Source: Halostella salina (GTDB lineage Archaea > Halobacteriota > Halobacteria > Halobacteriales > Natronoarchaeaceae). From it: 64,000 nt of DNA. The notes below the pieces were generated by a model that did no database searches, was not told the DNA's origin, and saw only the letters and a list, made by a program, of their open reading frames with translations. Every line of letters begins with the position of its first letter. Within the stretch, counting starts at the first letter, position 1. The stretch spans positions 1-64,000 of the forward strand of contig NZ_RCIH01000004.1 in NCBI RefSeq assembly GCF_003675855.1, read 5' to 3'. The position numbers and the translations under genes were made by a program. Below, piece by piece: positions 54,559 to 62,920 of the stretch.

Positions 54559-54750
54559 GTGATCGAGTACTGCCTCCGCAACGTGGACGGCGCGGCCCGC
54601 GAGCGACTCCGTCGCAGGGACGACACCCGGGAACGGGTCTGCCTCGACCGCTGTGGCCGATGCTACGCCGGGCCATTCCTCGTCGTCGACGGCCGCGTCG
54701 AGACCGCCGAGTCACACCGTGCGCTCCTCGACGCGGTCGATCGGCCATGA
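54559..54750 (+). CDS. DUF1450-type small Cys-rich protein
   Basis: This 63-residue protein reads IEYCLRNVDGAARERL, RVCLDRCGRCYAGPFLVVDG and RVETAESHRALLDAV, like bacterial YuzB-type DUF1450 proteins (thioredoxin-like 2Fe-2S ferredoxin relatives) with C5, C28, C32 and C35. GTG start at 54559. The last codons overlap the next sulfatase ATG (ATGA, 54747-54750), so it is coupled to that enzyme. Possible redox or metal-binding partner. Confidence 0.78.
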   Translation: MIEYCLRNVDGAARERLRRRDDTRERVCLDRCGRCYAGPFLVVDGRVETAESHRALLDAVDRP

Positions 54751-56297
54751 ACGTCCTCCTGCTGTCGATCGACAGCCTGCGCCGGGACTTCCTCACGGCG
54801 TACCGCGACGACCCCCGGTGTCTGGACCACGCCGTCGAGACGGACAACATCGATCGCTTCGCCGAGCGTGCGGCGACGTTCGAGACCCACTACGCCGGAA
54901 GTCTCCCCTGTATGCCGGCCCGCCGGGAGTGGCTGACGGGGACCCGGGAGTTCCTCTGGCGGCCGTGGGGGCCGACCGAGGCGTTCGACGAGACGATCCC
55001 GGAACTGGCCCGGCGCGAGGGCGTTCTCACGCACCTGATCACCGACCACTACCACTACTTCCAGCACGGGAGCGGCGGCTACTACGAGGACTTCAACGGC
55101 TTCGATTTCCTCCGGGGCCACGAGTACGACGCCTGGCGCACCGCGCCGCGGGAGCCGGACGACCGCCTCGTCGCCCAGTCGCTGGACCGCGAAATCGACG
55201 ACCTGCGCGACGTTGGCTACGTCAACCGGGCCGCCTACCCCCGGAACGCCGCGGCGCTGGGACTGGACGACCCCGACGCCGACGAGTCGGAGTTCTTCGG
55301 GCCGCGCGTACTCTCCCGGACCGCAGAGTGGCTCGGCGACCACGGCGACTGGGACGACTGGTTCTGCTACGTCGACAGCTTCGACGTCCACGAGCCGTTC
55401 CACTGCCCCGAGCCGTACGCCTCCATGTACACCGACGAGGACCCCACGGATCCGGAGCTCCCGTTCTGGCCCTACTACGGCCCCGTCGACGAAGGGCAGA
55501 GCGAGCTGTCCGAGCGCGAACTGGAGTTCGTCCGTGCGCAGTTCGCCGGAAAGGTGACGATGGTCGACCGCTGGTTCGGCCGCGTGCTCGACGCGCTGGA
55601 CGACGGCGACCTGTGGAACGAGACGATGGTCGTCGTCACCAGCGACCACGGCTTCTTCCTCGGCGACCACGGCTGGGTCGGCAAGAACGAACCGCCCTGC
55701 TACGACGTGCTCGCCCGAACGCCGCTGTTCGTCTGGCATCCCGAGAGCGAGCGCAACGGCGACCGGATCGAGTCGCTCACGTCCGCCGTGGACATCTACC
55801 CGACCGTGCTGGACGCCCTCGACGCCCCGGTCCCGGACGGGACCCACGGTCGGACCCTCCGCCCGTTGCTCGCCGGCGACGCCGACGAGGGGCGCGACAG
55901 CGCGCTGTACGGCTACTGGGGCTCGGCGGTCAACGTCACCGACGGCCGGCACACCTACCTCCACCCCTGCGACCCCTCCGTCGACGCCGACTGCTTCTCG
56001 ACCGGCATGCTGAACGCCCGCGGCTTCCCGCTGCCGCGCGACCCGAAGACCGACGCCGACGCCGGACAGTTCCTCCCGTACACGGACTCGCCGGTGTGGC
56101 GATACGCCGCGCCGTCGTTCTCCCAGACCGACGAGCCGCTGCTGTTCGACACTCGCGAGGACCCCGGACAGACGACGAACCTCGCGGACGACGGCGGCGG
56201 CCCCGCGGCTGTCGACCGAATGCGCGGCCTGCTCGTCGACGCGCTGGACGACCTCGGAGCGCCCGACAGCCAGTACGCACGACTCGGACTGGACTGA
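54747..56297 (+). CDS. Sulfatase family enzyme (formylglycine-type motif)
   Basis: This 516-residue protein has N-terminal MNVLLLSIDSLRRDFLTAYR, and the formylglycine-type signature C55-M-P-A-R59 followed by REWLTG. Metal-binding SDHGFFLGDHGWVGKNEPPC and a SAVDIYPTVLDALD region complete the fold. Cys would need oxidation to formylglycine by FGE or an anaerobic enzyme; neither is in the window. The DUF1450 protein is coupled upstream. No signal peptide is seen. Substrate unknown. Confidence 0.88.
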   Translation: MNVLLLSIDSLRRDFLTAYRDDPRCLDHAVETDNIDRFAERAATFETHYAGSLPCMPARREWLTGTREFLWRPWGPTEAFDETIPELARREGVLTHLITDHYHYFQHGSGGYYEDFNGFDFLRGHEYDAWRTAPREPDDRLVAQSLDREIDDLRDVGYVNRAAYPRNAAALGLDDPDADESEFFGPRVLSRTAEWLGDHGDWDDWFCYVDSFDVHEPFHCPEPYASMYTDEDPTDPELPFWPYYGPVDEGQSELSERELEFVRAQFAGKVTMVDRWFGRVLDALDDGDLWNETMVVVTSDHGFFLGDHGWVGKNEPPCYDVLARTPLFVWHPESERNGDRIESLTSAVDIYPTVLDALDAPVPDGTHGRTLRPLLAGDADEGRDSALYGYWGSAVNVTDGRHTYLHPCDPSVDADCFSTGMLNARGFPLPRDPKTDADAGQFLPYTDSPVWRYAAPSFSQTDEPLLFDTREDPGQTTNLADDGGGPAAVDRMRGLLVDALDDLGAPDSQYARLGLD

Positions 56298-56310
56298 GGC
56301 CAGCGCCCGG

Positions 56311-56973
56311 TCAGACCGATCCGGCCGCCGCTTCCGTGGCGAGCGCCCGGAAGTTCTCGAACACCCGGTCCGTGGTCGCGTCCGCGAACGACAGCGCGGT
56401 CCGCTCCCACCCGAAATCGTCGACCAGCCGGTCGCGGTGCTCGGCCCCGAACTCGGGGTGGAACTGGACCGTCCACAGCGGCGCGTTCCGGTGTCGCGTC
56501 CCGAACGCGTCGGCGTGGGGAGCCGACGCGATCACTTCCATCCCCTCGCCCGGTTCCGTGACGGCGTCGCCGTGGACCGCCGGCACGACCGACTCGACAG
56601 CCTCGAACAGTGGGTCCTCGTCCAGGTCGGCCTCGACGAGGCGGGCCGTCGTTCCGACCCGCTCGACGGTGCCGCCGAGCGCCGCGTTTGCGATCTGGTG
56701 GCCGAAGCAGACGCCGAGCGTCGGGACGGACAGGTCGACGAGTTCGCGGACCAGCGCCGCCTGGTCGTCGATCCACGGCCGGTCGCCGGCCTCGTACACG
56801 CCGGCCGTGCTGCCGGTGAGCACGACGGCGTCCGCGTCAGCCGGCTCGAACCGCTCGCCCGCCGCGAAGTCAACCGCCTCGGCGTCCGGAAAATGCGAGA
56901 CGAGCGCGTCGCAGTGATACTCGCAGTCGGCGTCGACCTCGTTGCGGACGACGTACAGCGTCGGCGACTCCAT
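56311..56973 (-). CDS. Class I glutamine amidotransferase-like protein
   Basis: This 220-residue protein has nucleophile C89 in LGVCFGHQIANAALGG, VQFHPEFGAEH (His-Glu of the triad) and VVLTGSTAGVYE early. It resembles stand-alone GMP-synthase-like GATases acting on unknown acceptors; no synthetase domain lies nearby. It converges on the sulfatase gene (13-base gap). Confidence 0.88.
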   Translation of the reverse strand: MESPTLYVVRNEVDADCEYHCDALVSHFPDAEAVDFAAGERFEPADADAVVLTGSTAGVYEAGDRPWIDDQAALVRELVDLSVPTLGVCFGHQIANAALGGTVERVGTTARLVEADLDEDPLFEAVESVVPAVHGDAVTEPGEGMEVIASAPHADAFGTRHRNAPLWTVQFHPEFGAEHRDRLVDDFGWERTALSFADATTDRVFENFRALATEAAAGSV

Positions 56974-57077
56974 GCACGTTGCTACAGCGCTTGCGGCGAA
57001 AACCTGTCGGTGAGCCGGATGGCATCCGTGGCCGACGATTCGCGCCGCTTGCGGAGTTGCTCACGGCGCAGGAATCA

Positions 57078-57152
57078 TGGACTCGGCGGGACCGAGCAAA
57101 CTGACAGTTTGCGAGGGTCGGCGAGGGAACGAGACGAACGAAGTGAGTCGAG
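57078..57152 (-). other. tRNA 3'-flank with partial duplication and hairpins
   Basis: 57078-57091 (TGGACTCGGCGGGA on plus) repeats the last bases of the tRNA gene 75 bases away (57153-57166) with one mismatch. Between them GCAAACT-GAC-AGTTTGC (57096-57112) forms a perfect 7-bp stem and 57130-57152 a GA-type hairpin. It may be the tRNA terminator/trailer or an old attachment remnant. Confidence 0.45.
57130..57152 (+). repeat. GA-type hairpin beside tRNA-Ala
   Basis: C, GA, GAC, GA, AC, GAA, GT, GA, GTC, GA, G, ending one base before the tRNA gene's 3' end. Confidence 0.5.
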
Positions 57153-57224
57153 TGGACTCGCCGGGATTTGAACCCGGGGCCTACACCTTGCGAAGGTGTC
57201 GATCTGCCACTGATCTACGAGCCC
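57153..57224 (-). tRNA. tRNA-Ala (anticodon CGC)
   Basis: The minus strand folds as a cloverleaf: acceptor GGGCUCG with CGAGUCC, containing the G3:U70 pair that identifies tRNA-Ala; D arm with GUGGC; anticodon stem ACACC-GGUGU around loop UUCGCAA (anticodon CGC, reading GCG); T arm GGG-UUCAAAU-CCC; discriminator A. CCA is not encoded. 72 bases, no intron seen. Confidence 0.95.
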
Positions 57225-57248
57225 GCATCAACACGTAGCCCGGCGTGG

Positions 57249-57872
57249 TTATTTGTAGGTTGTGTTTTCCCGGCGGCGTCCGGCGACGGGCGGGGCGTCG
57301 AGAACGCCGAGCCGGCCGGCGACGAGTCCGATCAGGAAGCCGGTGAAGTGGGCGATGAGGGCGACTCCCGGGGATCCAGTGGCGACCGTAACGACCGCCG
57401 CGAGGCCGGCGAACCCGGCCAGTTGCACGCCCGGGCTGGGGTCGATCCGCGCCAGCAGGCCGCTGGCGAGTCGGTTTCCGGTCAGGACGTAGCCGAGCAT
57501 GGCGAAGACCGCGCCGCTTGCGCCGAGTACGGGTACCGGCTCGGCGACCAGGCTCTTCGTGAGGACCTGCACGACGCCGGCTGTCGCGCCGCTCCCGAGG
57601 AAAAAGAGGTGGAAGCGAAACGGGGTGGTCGTCCGTTCGAGGGGGAGGCCGACGAAGACGAGCGCGACGCTGTTGGCGAACAGGTGCGAGAGGTCGTCGT
57701 GGGCGTACACGCTGGTGACGACGGTCCAGGGGCGGACATCGAGCGGCGGCGCGAGCGCGAACAGCCCGACGGCAGTCGGAACGAACGTCTCGACCAGTCG
57801 CTGGGCGAGAAAGACGGCGACGAAGACGAGCAGGAGGTCGACGGTGGGACTCTTCGCGAGGGGCTTCCGCAT
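57249..57872 (-). CDS. Rhomboid family intramembrane serine protease
   Basis: This 207-residue protein has six predicted helices. Motifs: HLFANSVALVFVG (H63, N67), catalytic S119 in GASGAVFAMLGY and H175 in ALIAHFTGFLIGL, the Ser-His dyad. Start MRKPLAKSPTV gives a basic cytoplasmic lead. Archaeal rhomboids cut transmembrane proteins, target unknown here. It is the last gene of a minus-strand group following uS10. Confidence 0.9.
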   Translation of the reverse strand: MRKPLAKSPTVDLLLVFVAVFLAQRLVETFVPTAVGLFALAPPLDVRPWTVVTSVYAHDDLSHLFANSVALVFVGLPLERTTTPFRFHLFFLGSGATAGVVQVLTKSLVAEPVPVLGASGAVFAMLGYVLTGNRLASGLLARIDPSPGVQLAGFAGLAAVVTVATGSPGVALIAHFTGFLIGLVAGRLGVLDAPPVAGRRRENTTYK

Positions 57873-57964
57873 ACCGTATGGAAGGACCCGGCGATACAAA
57901 ACGGTACGCGACGCTACCGGGGCGAGCTGCCGAAAACGAAGGTCCGAACGGCGTTAGACTGGCG

Positions 57965-58273
57965 TCAGTCCTCGAGAACGATCTCGATGCTGACGTCGTT
58001 CGGCACCTGGATGCGCATGAGCTGGCGGAGCGCGCGTTCGTCCGCGTCCAGATCGATCAGGCGCTTGTGAACGCGCATCTCCCAGTGCTCCCACGTCGCG
58101 GTCCCCTCGCCGTCGGGGGACTTGCGGGTCGGGATCTCCAGCGTCTTCGTCGGGAGCGGGATCGGACCGGACATCGAGACGCCGGTCTTGTTCGCGATCT
58201 CCCGGACGTCGGCGGTGATGTCGTCCAGGTCCTCGGGGTTCGTGCCCGCGAGGCGGACGCGTGCCTGCTGCAT
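57965..58273 (-). CDS. rps10: 30S ribosomal protein S10 (uS10)
   Basis: This 102-residue protein reads [60 protein letters not shown] and [13 protein letters not shown], matching archaeal uS10. It sits two bases after the EF-1A gene's stop in the conserved tuf-rps10 order, part of the archaeal str-like operon. Confidence 0.98.
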   Translation of the reverse strand: MQQARVRLAGTNPEDLDDITADVREIANKTGVSMSGPIPLPTKTLEIPTRKSPDGEGTATWEHWEMRVHKRLIDLDADERALRQLMRIQVPNDVSIEIVLED

Positions 58274-58274
58274 C

Positions 58275-59543
58275 TTAGCTCTCGTTGACGCTCAGGACCT
58301 TGCCGGCGGCGATGGTCTGACCCATGTCGCGGATGGCGAAGGAGCCGAGCTCCGGGATCTCCTGGGACGACTCGATGCTGAGCGGCTTCTGCGGGCGCAC
58401 CGTGACGATGGCGGCGTCGCCGCTCTGGATGAAGTCGGGGTTCTCCTCGGCGACCTCGCCGGACGACGGGTCCATCTTCTTGTCGATGGACTCGATCGTA
58501 CAGGCGACCTGCGCGGTGTGGGCGTGGAACACCGGCGTGTAGCCGGCCGTGATCACGCTCGGGTGCTGCATGACGATGACCTGGGCCTGGAACGTCTCGG
58601 CGACCGACGGCGGGTCGTCGGCGGGGCCACAGACGTCGCCGCGGCGGATGTCGTCCTTGCCGATGCCGCGGACGTTGAACCCGACGTTGTCGCCGGGGCC
58701 GGCCTCGGGCACCTCCTCGTGGTGCATCTCGATCGTCTTGACCTCGCCGCCCTCGTCGCTGGGCTGGAAGGAGACGTTGTCGCCGATGTTGAGCATGCCG
58801 GTCTCGACGCGGCCGACCGGGACCGTGCCGATCCCGTCGATGGTGTAGACGTCCTGGATCGGGAGGCGGAGCGGCGCGTCCGTCGGCGGCTCCGGCTCCT
58901 CGAGGCCGTTGAGGGCCTCCAGCAGGATCTCGCCGTCGTACCAGTCCGTGTTCTCGCTCTCCTCGGCGATGTTGTCGCCCTCGAAGGCGGAGATCGGGAT
59001 GAAGCTGGCGTCCTCGGTGTTGAACTGGACCTGCTTGAGGAGGTCCTGCACCTCGGAGACGACCTGCTTGTACTCGTCCTCGCCGTAGTCGACGAGGTCC
59101 ATCTTGTTGACGCCCACGATGAGCTCGTTGATGCCGAGCGTGCGGGCCAGGAACACGTGTTCCTGGGTCTGGGGCGCGACGCCGTCGTCCGCGGCGACGA
59201 CGAGGACGGCGTTGTCGGCCTGGGACGCGCCCGTGATCATGTTCTTCACGAAGTCACGGTGGCCCGGACAGTCGACGATGGTGAAGTAGTACTCGTCGGT
59301 GTCGAACTCCTGGTGGGCGATGTCGATGGTGACGCCGCGCTCGCGCTCCTCGGCGAGGTTGTCCATCACGTAGGCGAACTCGAAGCCGCCCTTGCCCTTC
59401 TGCTCGGCCTCTTCCTTGTGCTGCTCGATGACGTGCTCGGGAACGCTTCCCGTCTCGTAGAGGAGTCGCCCTACGAGTGTGCTCTTGCCGTGGTCGACGT
59501 GGCCGATAATGGCCAGGTTCTGGTGGGGTTTGTCTTCGCTCAT
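58275..59543 (-). CDS. tuf: Translation elongation factor EF-1A
   Basis: This 422-residue GTPase has G1 [19 protein letters not shown], switch [12 protein letters not shown]3 [21 protein letters not shown]4 NKMDLVD and the two beta-barrel domains (VPVGRVETG..., [19 protein letters not shown]). It brings aminoacyl-tRNA to the ribosome. The minus-strand TATA-like GATATAACG (59562-59572) lies about 25 bases before the ATG. Acidic composition typical of haloarchaea. Confidence 0.98.
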   Translation of the reverse strand: MSEDKPHQNLAIIGHVDHGKSTLVGRLLYETGSVPEHVIEQHKEEAEQKGKGGFEFAYVMDNLAEERERGVTIDIAHQEFDTDEYYFTIVDCPGHRDFVKNMITGASQADNAVLVVAADDGVAPQTQEHVFLARTLGINELIVGVNKMDLVDYGEDEYKQVVSEVQDLLKQVQFNTEDASFIPISAFEGDNIAEESENTDWYDGEILLEALNGLEEPEPPTDAPLRLPIQDVYTIDGIGTVPVGRVETGMLNIGDNVSFQPSDEGGEVKTIEMHHEEVPEAGPGDNVGFNVRGIGKDDIRRGDVCGPADDPPSVAETFQAQVIVMQHPSVITAGYTPVFHAHTAQVACTIESIDKKMDPSSGEVAEENPDFIQSGDAAIVTVRPQKPLSIESSQEIPELGSFAIRDMGQTIAAGKVLSVNES

Positions 59544-59564
59544 TGGTATCTCACGCGCAGAGGC

Positions 59565-59571
59565 GTTATAT
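59565..59571 (-). promoter_or_regulatory. TATA box of the EF-1A/uS10 transcript
   Basis: Minus-strand ATATAAC centred about 25 bases before the tuf ATG at 59543; another AAAGATACC lies further upstream. Strong leaderless promoter expected. Confidence 0.6.
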
Positions 59572-59716
59572 CGGTATCTTTCGGCGGAAGCAGTTAAAAC
59601 CATTTCGATACCGTACGCCCCCCATACCGACGCCGTCCGGCGGTTTGGTGACCCGTCACACGGATGGACGGTTCGCCGCCTCCGGCGTCACTGTCGGACG
59701 ACGCATCCGGATCGGC

Positions 59717-60667
59717 TCAGCCGTCGAGTCGTCCCACGTCGGCGAGCACCGCGGTCGCCGTCTCCGGGCCGCCGGCCCCGCGGCCGCTGACGTTCAGCCG
59801 GCCGGCGTGTTCGGTCTCCAGTTGGACGATGTTGCGCGTGCCCGTCACCGCGAGCGTGCCGTTCGCGGGGACGAGCCGCGGTCCGACCCGGACGCCGTCG
59901 GCCGAGGCCTCGCCGATGAGCCGCACGGTACGGCCGTCCTCGGCGGCGAGGTCGAGCGCGCTCCCGGGTACGTCCGTGATCCCCTCGACTGCGGCGTCGT
60001 CGAGCGAGTACTCGACGTCGTCGTCCGAGAGCACGTTCGCCAGAATGACGCATTTCAGCGCCGCGTCCGTCCCGTTCACGTCGAAGGCAGGGTCTGCCTC
60101 TGCGACGCCTAAGTCCTGGGCCTCCGCGAGCACGTGCTCGTAGTCCAGTCCCTCGGCGGCCATCCGCGACAGGACGAAGTTCGCCGTCCCGTTCAGCACG
60201 CCGCGGGCGGCGGTGACCTTCGACGGGCCGAAGTCCGCGATCGTCGACAGCACGGGGATCGCGCCGCCGACGGTCGCCTCGAACAGCACGTCGCCCGCGC
60301 TCTCGCGTTTGAGCGCGCGGAGGTCGCCGTAGCGCTCCGCCACGGGCCCCTTGTTCGCCAGCACGACGTGCCGGTCCCGCTCCAGCGCCGCCCGGACGTG
60401 GCCGAAGCCGGGCTGTGCGTCGTCGAGCGTCGTCGGCGTCGCCTCGACGAGCGCGTCGTACTCCGCGGCGAGCGCATCCTCGGGTGCGGCGTCGCCGACG
60501 ACGCCCTCCCGCTCCTTCCGGTCGACGACGGCCGCCGCGTCGAGCCCGTCGGGGTCGACTGCCGCAGTCCCGGAGTCGGCGACTGCAGTGACGGTGTGGC
60601 CGTACTCGCCGGCCAGTTCGACGACGGAGCGACCGACTGCTCCCGCGCCGAGCACCGCGAGCTTCAC
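59717..60667 (-). CDS. hom: Homoserine dehydrogenase
   Basis: This 316-residue NAD(P)-enzyme makes homoserine from aspartate semialdehyde, for threonine and methionine. N-terminal MKLAVLGAGAVGRSVVELAG, substrate region EATVGGAIPVLSTI, GVLNGTANFVLSRM and AQDLGVAEADPAFDVNGTDA with active-site Lys in ALKCVILANV. No C-terminal ACT domain: it is provided separately by the coupled upstream gene (ATGA overlap 60664-60667). Confidence 0.94.
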   Translation of the reverse strand: MKLAVLGAGAVGRSVVELAGEYGHTVTAVADSGTAAVDPDGLDAAAVVDRKEREGVVGDAAPEDALAAEYDALVEATPTTLDDAQPGFGHVRAALERDRHVVLANKGPVAERYGDLRALKRESAGDVLFEATVGGAIPVLSTIADFGPSKVTAARGVLNGTANFVLSRMAAEGLDYEHVLAEAQDLGVAEADPAFDVNGTDAALKCVILANVLSDDDVEYSLDDAAVEGITDVPGSALDLAAEDGRTVRLIGEASADGVRVGPRLVPANGTLAVTGTRNIVQLETEHAGRLNVSGRGAGGPETATAVLADVGRLDG

Positions 60668-61257
60668 GCGGTCTCACCTCCGCCCGTCAGCGGCTCGATG
60701 ACGCGCAGTTCCTTGTCCTCGGCCACCGCGCGGATCCCCGCCAGCACGTCGTCGACCCGGCCGGACTCGACGGCGAGCCGGAGCCGCGCGGACGACGCGT
60801 CGGCGGTCCCCTCGGGCGACGACAGCGAGATGTCCGCGACGGACGCGCCGGCACACTCCTCGATCCGGTTCAGCGTGTCCGACAGGTCCGTGTCGATGAG
60901 GTGGCCGGCGAGCAGGACGGTCATCTCCTCGCTGTACTGCTCCGCGCCGGCCTGAATCACGTTGACGCCGGCATCGCGCAGCGCCGCGACCACGTCGTCG
61001 AACCGGTCGGGCGTACACTCCAGGTCGACCTCGACGGGGATGTGCCCCCGGGGCGTGAGGTTGCCGCGTTCGTGGAAGATCGAGAGGAGGTTCCCGCCGT
61101 TGTCGGCGATCGGCTGGAGCGCCCGGAGCAGTTCGCCCGGTTCGTCGACGAGCTCCAGCCGGACGGTGTACGACCGGACGCCGGCGACGTGGTCGTCGCC
61201 GTCCCCCCGCCGACCGCCGTCGGCGCTGGCCTCGGCCTCATCCGTCACGGGGACCAC
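60664..61257 (-). CDS. ACT-domain amino-acid-binding protein, partner of homoserine dehydrogenase
   Basis: This 197-residue protein has two ACT-like halves: SYTVRLELVDEPGELLRALQPI, NGGNLLSIFHERGN and GHIPVEVDLECTP, then MTVLLAGHLIDTDLSDTLNR and ASSARLRLAVESGR. It overlaps hom by four bases, so it likely provides the allosteric amino-acid sensor missing in that enzyme. Start GTG at 61257 or at 61248; no ATG is available in frame. N-terminal 25 residues acidic and disordered. Confidence 0.85.
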   Translation of the reverse strand: MVPVTDEAEASADGGRRGDGDDHVAGVRSYTVRLELVDEPGELLRALQPIADNGGNLLSIFHERGNLTPRGHIPVEVDLECTPDRFDDVVAALRDAGVNVIQAGAEQYSEEMTVLLAGHLIDTDLSDTLNRIEECAGASVADISLSSPEGTADASSARLRLAVESGRVDDVLAGIRAVAEDKELRVIEPLTGGGETA

Positions 61258-61410
61258 CCCGCACAGCGACGTGCGTGTTCATGTGCTACCTCTCTCTGTC
61301 CCGCCGGCTAAAGAGTTCATCCATTCGCAATTCTCTCCGACGACGGGGGAAACGGGCGCTGCGCGGCGGGGACACGCGCCACCGCCGCCGGGCCGACCCG
61401 AAGCCGACAC

Positions 61411-61420
61411 TGTATACTCC
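61411..61420 (+). promoter_or_regulatory. TATA box of the small forward membrane gene
   Basis: TGTATACTCC lies about 27 bases before the ATG at 61442, on the plus strand, against the surrounding minus-strand genes. Confidence 0.55.
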
Positions 61421-61441
61421 CTCCCGTCCCAACCGTCGGGC

Positions 61442-61660
61442 ATGTCCGCACTCAGGCAGCTACTGGACGTGCTGGTCGCCGGCCTGATCGCCGGGAGTTC
61501 GACGTTCGCCGTCAGCGCGGTCGCGCCGGGCTACGCGGTCACCATCGGCACCGTCCTCGCGAGCATGTACTACTTCTCGCGGTACCCGTGGGGGATGGAG
61601 GGTGGTGCCCGGTACAACGAACGGATCGACGCGTTCTACGACCGGGTTCTCCCGGGGTGA
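61442..61660 (+). CDS. Small membrane protein, unknown
   Basis: This 72-residue protein has two hydrophobic helices (about 8-24 and 31-46), then an aromatic/charged tail YYFSRYPWGMEGGARYNER, DAFYDRVLPG. ATG 61442 fits the TATA box. No family recognised. It stands alone between minus-strand genes. Confidence 0.6.
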   Translation: MSALRQLLDVLVAGLIAGSSTFAVSAVAPGYAVTIGTVLASMYYFSRYPWGMEGGARYNERIDAFYDRVLPG

Positions 61661-61700
61661 GCGGCGGGACACGCGCCCGCGCCACGGCGAGGGTACCCGT

Positions 61701-62750
61701 TCAGAACCGCGGCGATTGCGACTCGACCACGTCGACCGCGGCCGACAGTTCGCCGCCGAGGACGACCAGCACGTCGTCCAGCGAGAGGATCCCCGACAGC
61801 CGGCCGTCGTCGTCGACGACCGGCACCCGGCGGACCTCGTGGTCGCGCAGGGTCCGGATCGCGTCGAACAGGTCCGTGTCGCGTCCGACGGTGACGGGGT
61901 TCTCGGTCATGATCTCCTCGACGGCACGCTCGGTCAGGTCGGGCCGTTCCTCCAGCGCGAGCGCGATGTGTCGGTCCGTCACGATCCCCACGGGTCGGTC
62001 GTCCTCCGCGACGACCACCGACCCGACGTTCCTCTCGGCCAGCGTGGCGACCACCGTCGCGACCGGCGTGTCCGGGTCGGCCGTGACGATGTCGTCGGTC
62101 GCCAGCCGGTCGACGCCGACCGGCTGGATCGGGATGTTCCGCGCTGGCTGTGCAGCCGCGGGCTGGGACGTCTCGGGCGGCTGCCCGGGACCGGCCGACT
62201 GCGCCCCCGGCTGCTGGCCGCCGGCCGCCCGTTCGCTGCCGTGCGGGTCCTGCCCGCCGCGTGACTGCCGGCCGCCGTGCGGTTCAGTCACGCCCTGACT
62301 CGCACCGCCGGCTTGCTGTGTCCCGCCACGTCGGGTCCCCTGCTGTGCCCGTCCGGTGCCCTGTGATCCCCTGCCCGACTGCCGGCCGCCGCCTTCCGGT
62401 TGCCGGTTGCTCCGCTCGGCCCCGCGGCCCCGGGACTGTCTGCCCTCCGTCCTCGCTGGTCCGGGCTGCGGCGACCCGAACTCGGACTGTCGGTTCGGTG
62501 GGGGCGAGACGCTCTCGCCACCTCCGCGTTGTGGCGCGCCACTCCCCCGGCGGCCGCCCTGCTGCTGTCGGCCGGCGGCACCCTGCTGTCCGCCGGCACC
62601 CCGTCGCTCGTCGACGTTCGGCGGTCGCTGGTTCGGCGGCTGTCCTCCCTGCTGTGGTGGCTGTTCGCCCCGGAACGACCGGCGGTCCGGGTCGGCTCGT
62701 CGGTCCGGTTCTCCCGTCGGTCGGCGGTCCGGCGTGTTGGTGTCTCTCAT
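61701..62750 (-). CDS. CBS-domain pair with long Q/G/R/P-rich disordered N-terminal tail
   Basis: This 349-residue protein ends with two CBS domains (about 218-275: PIQPVGVDRLATDDIVTADP, GSVVVAEDDRPVGIVTDRHI; and 280-340: VEEIMTENPVTVGRDTDLFD, RRVPVVDDDGRLSGILSLDD). The first 205 residues are low-complexity Gln/Gly/Arg/Pro/Ser, with many QQGG, RRGS and GGRQS patches and few acidic residues, unusual in a halophile. CBS pairs bind adenosine nucleotides. Start at MRDTN; in-frame ATG at 62756 and GTG at 62759 are alternatives. Confidence 0.85.
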   Translation of the reverse strand: MRDTNTPDRRPTGEPDRRADPDRRSFRGEQPPQQGGQPPNQRPPNVDERRGAGGQQGAAGRQQQGGRRGSGAPQRGGGESVSPPPNRQSEFGSPQPGPARTEGRQSRGRGAERSNRQPEGGGRQSGRGSQGTGRAQQGTRRGGTQQAGGASQGVTEPHGGRQSRGGQDPHGSERAAGGQQPGAQSAGPGQPPETSQPAAAQPARNIPIQPVGVDRLATDDIVTADPDTPVATVVATLAERNVGSVVVAEDDRPVGIVTDRHIALALEERPDLTERAVEEIMTENPVTVGRDTDLFDAIRTLRDHEVRRVPVVDDDGRLSGILSLDDVLVVLGGELSAAVDVVESQSPRF

Positions 62751-62920
62751 GAACATCACCGCTGGCCCAGGCGCGGGCAGCGACAGGCGGGGCCACGACT
62801 CTCCCGCGAATAAACCCCGTCGACCGTTTCGGACCCGGCGGGACGAAACGGGTGGTAAGCACGCGTTAGCGAGCGGTAAGCGCGGCTATCGGGTGCGGAA
62901 AGCGGAGAGAAGGTGCCACG

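Noticed and set aside
54653-56917. 754-codon forward frame over the second sulfatase
   Set aside because: Arg/Pro-rich shadow; the true gene is 54747-56297 in another frame.
61238-61282. Leader peptide as classic threonine attenuator of hom
   Set aside because: Only one Thr and no Ile/Met codon run, no terminator/antiterminator pair seen; kept only as a low-interest finding.
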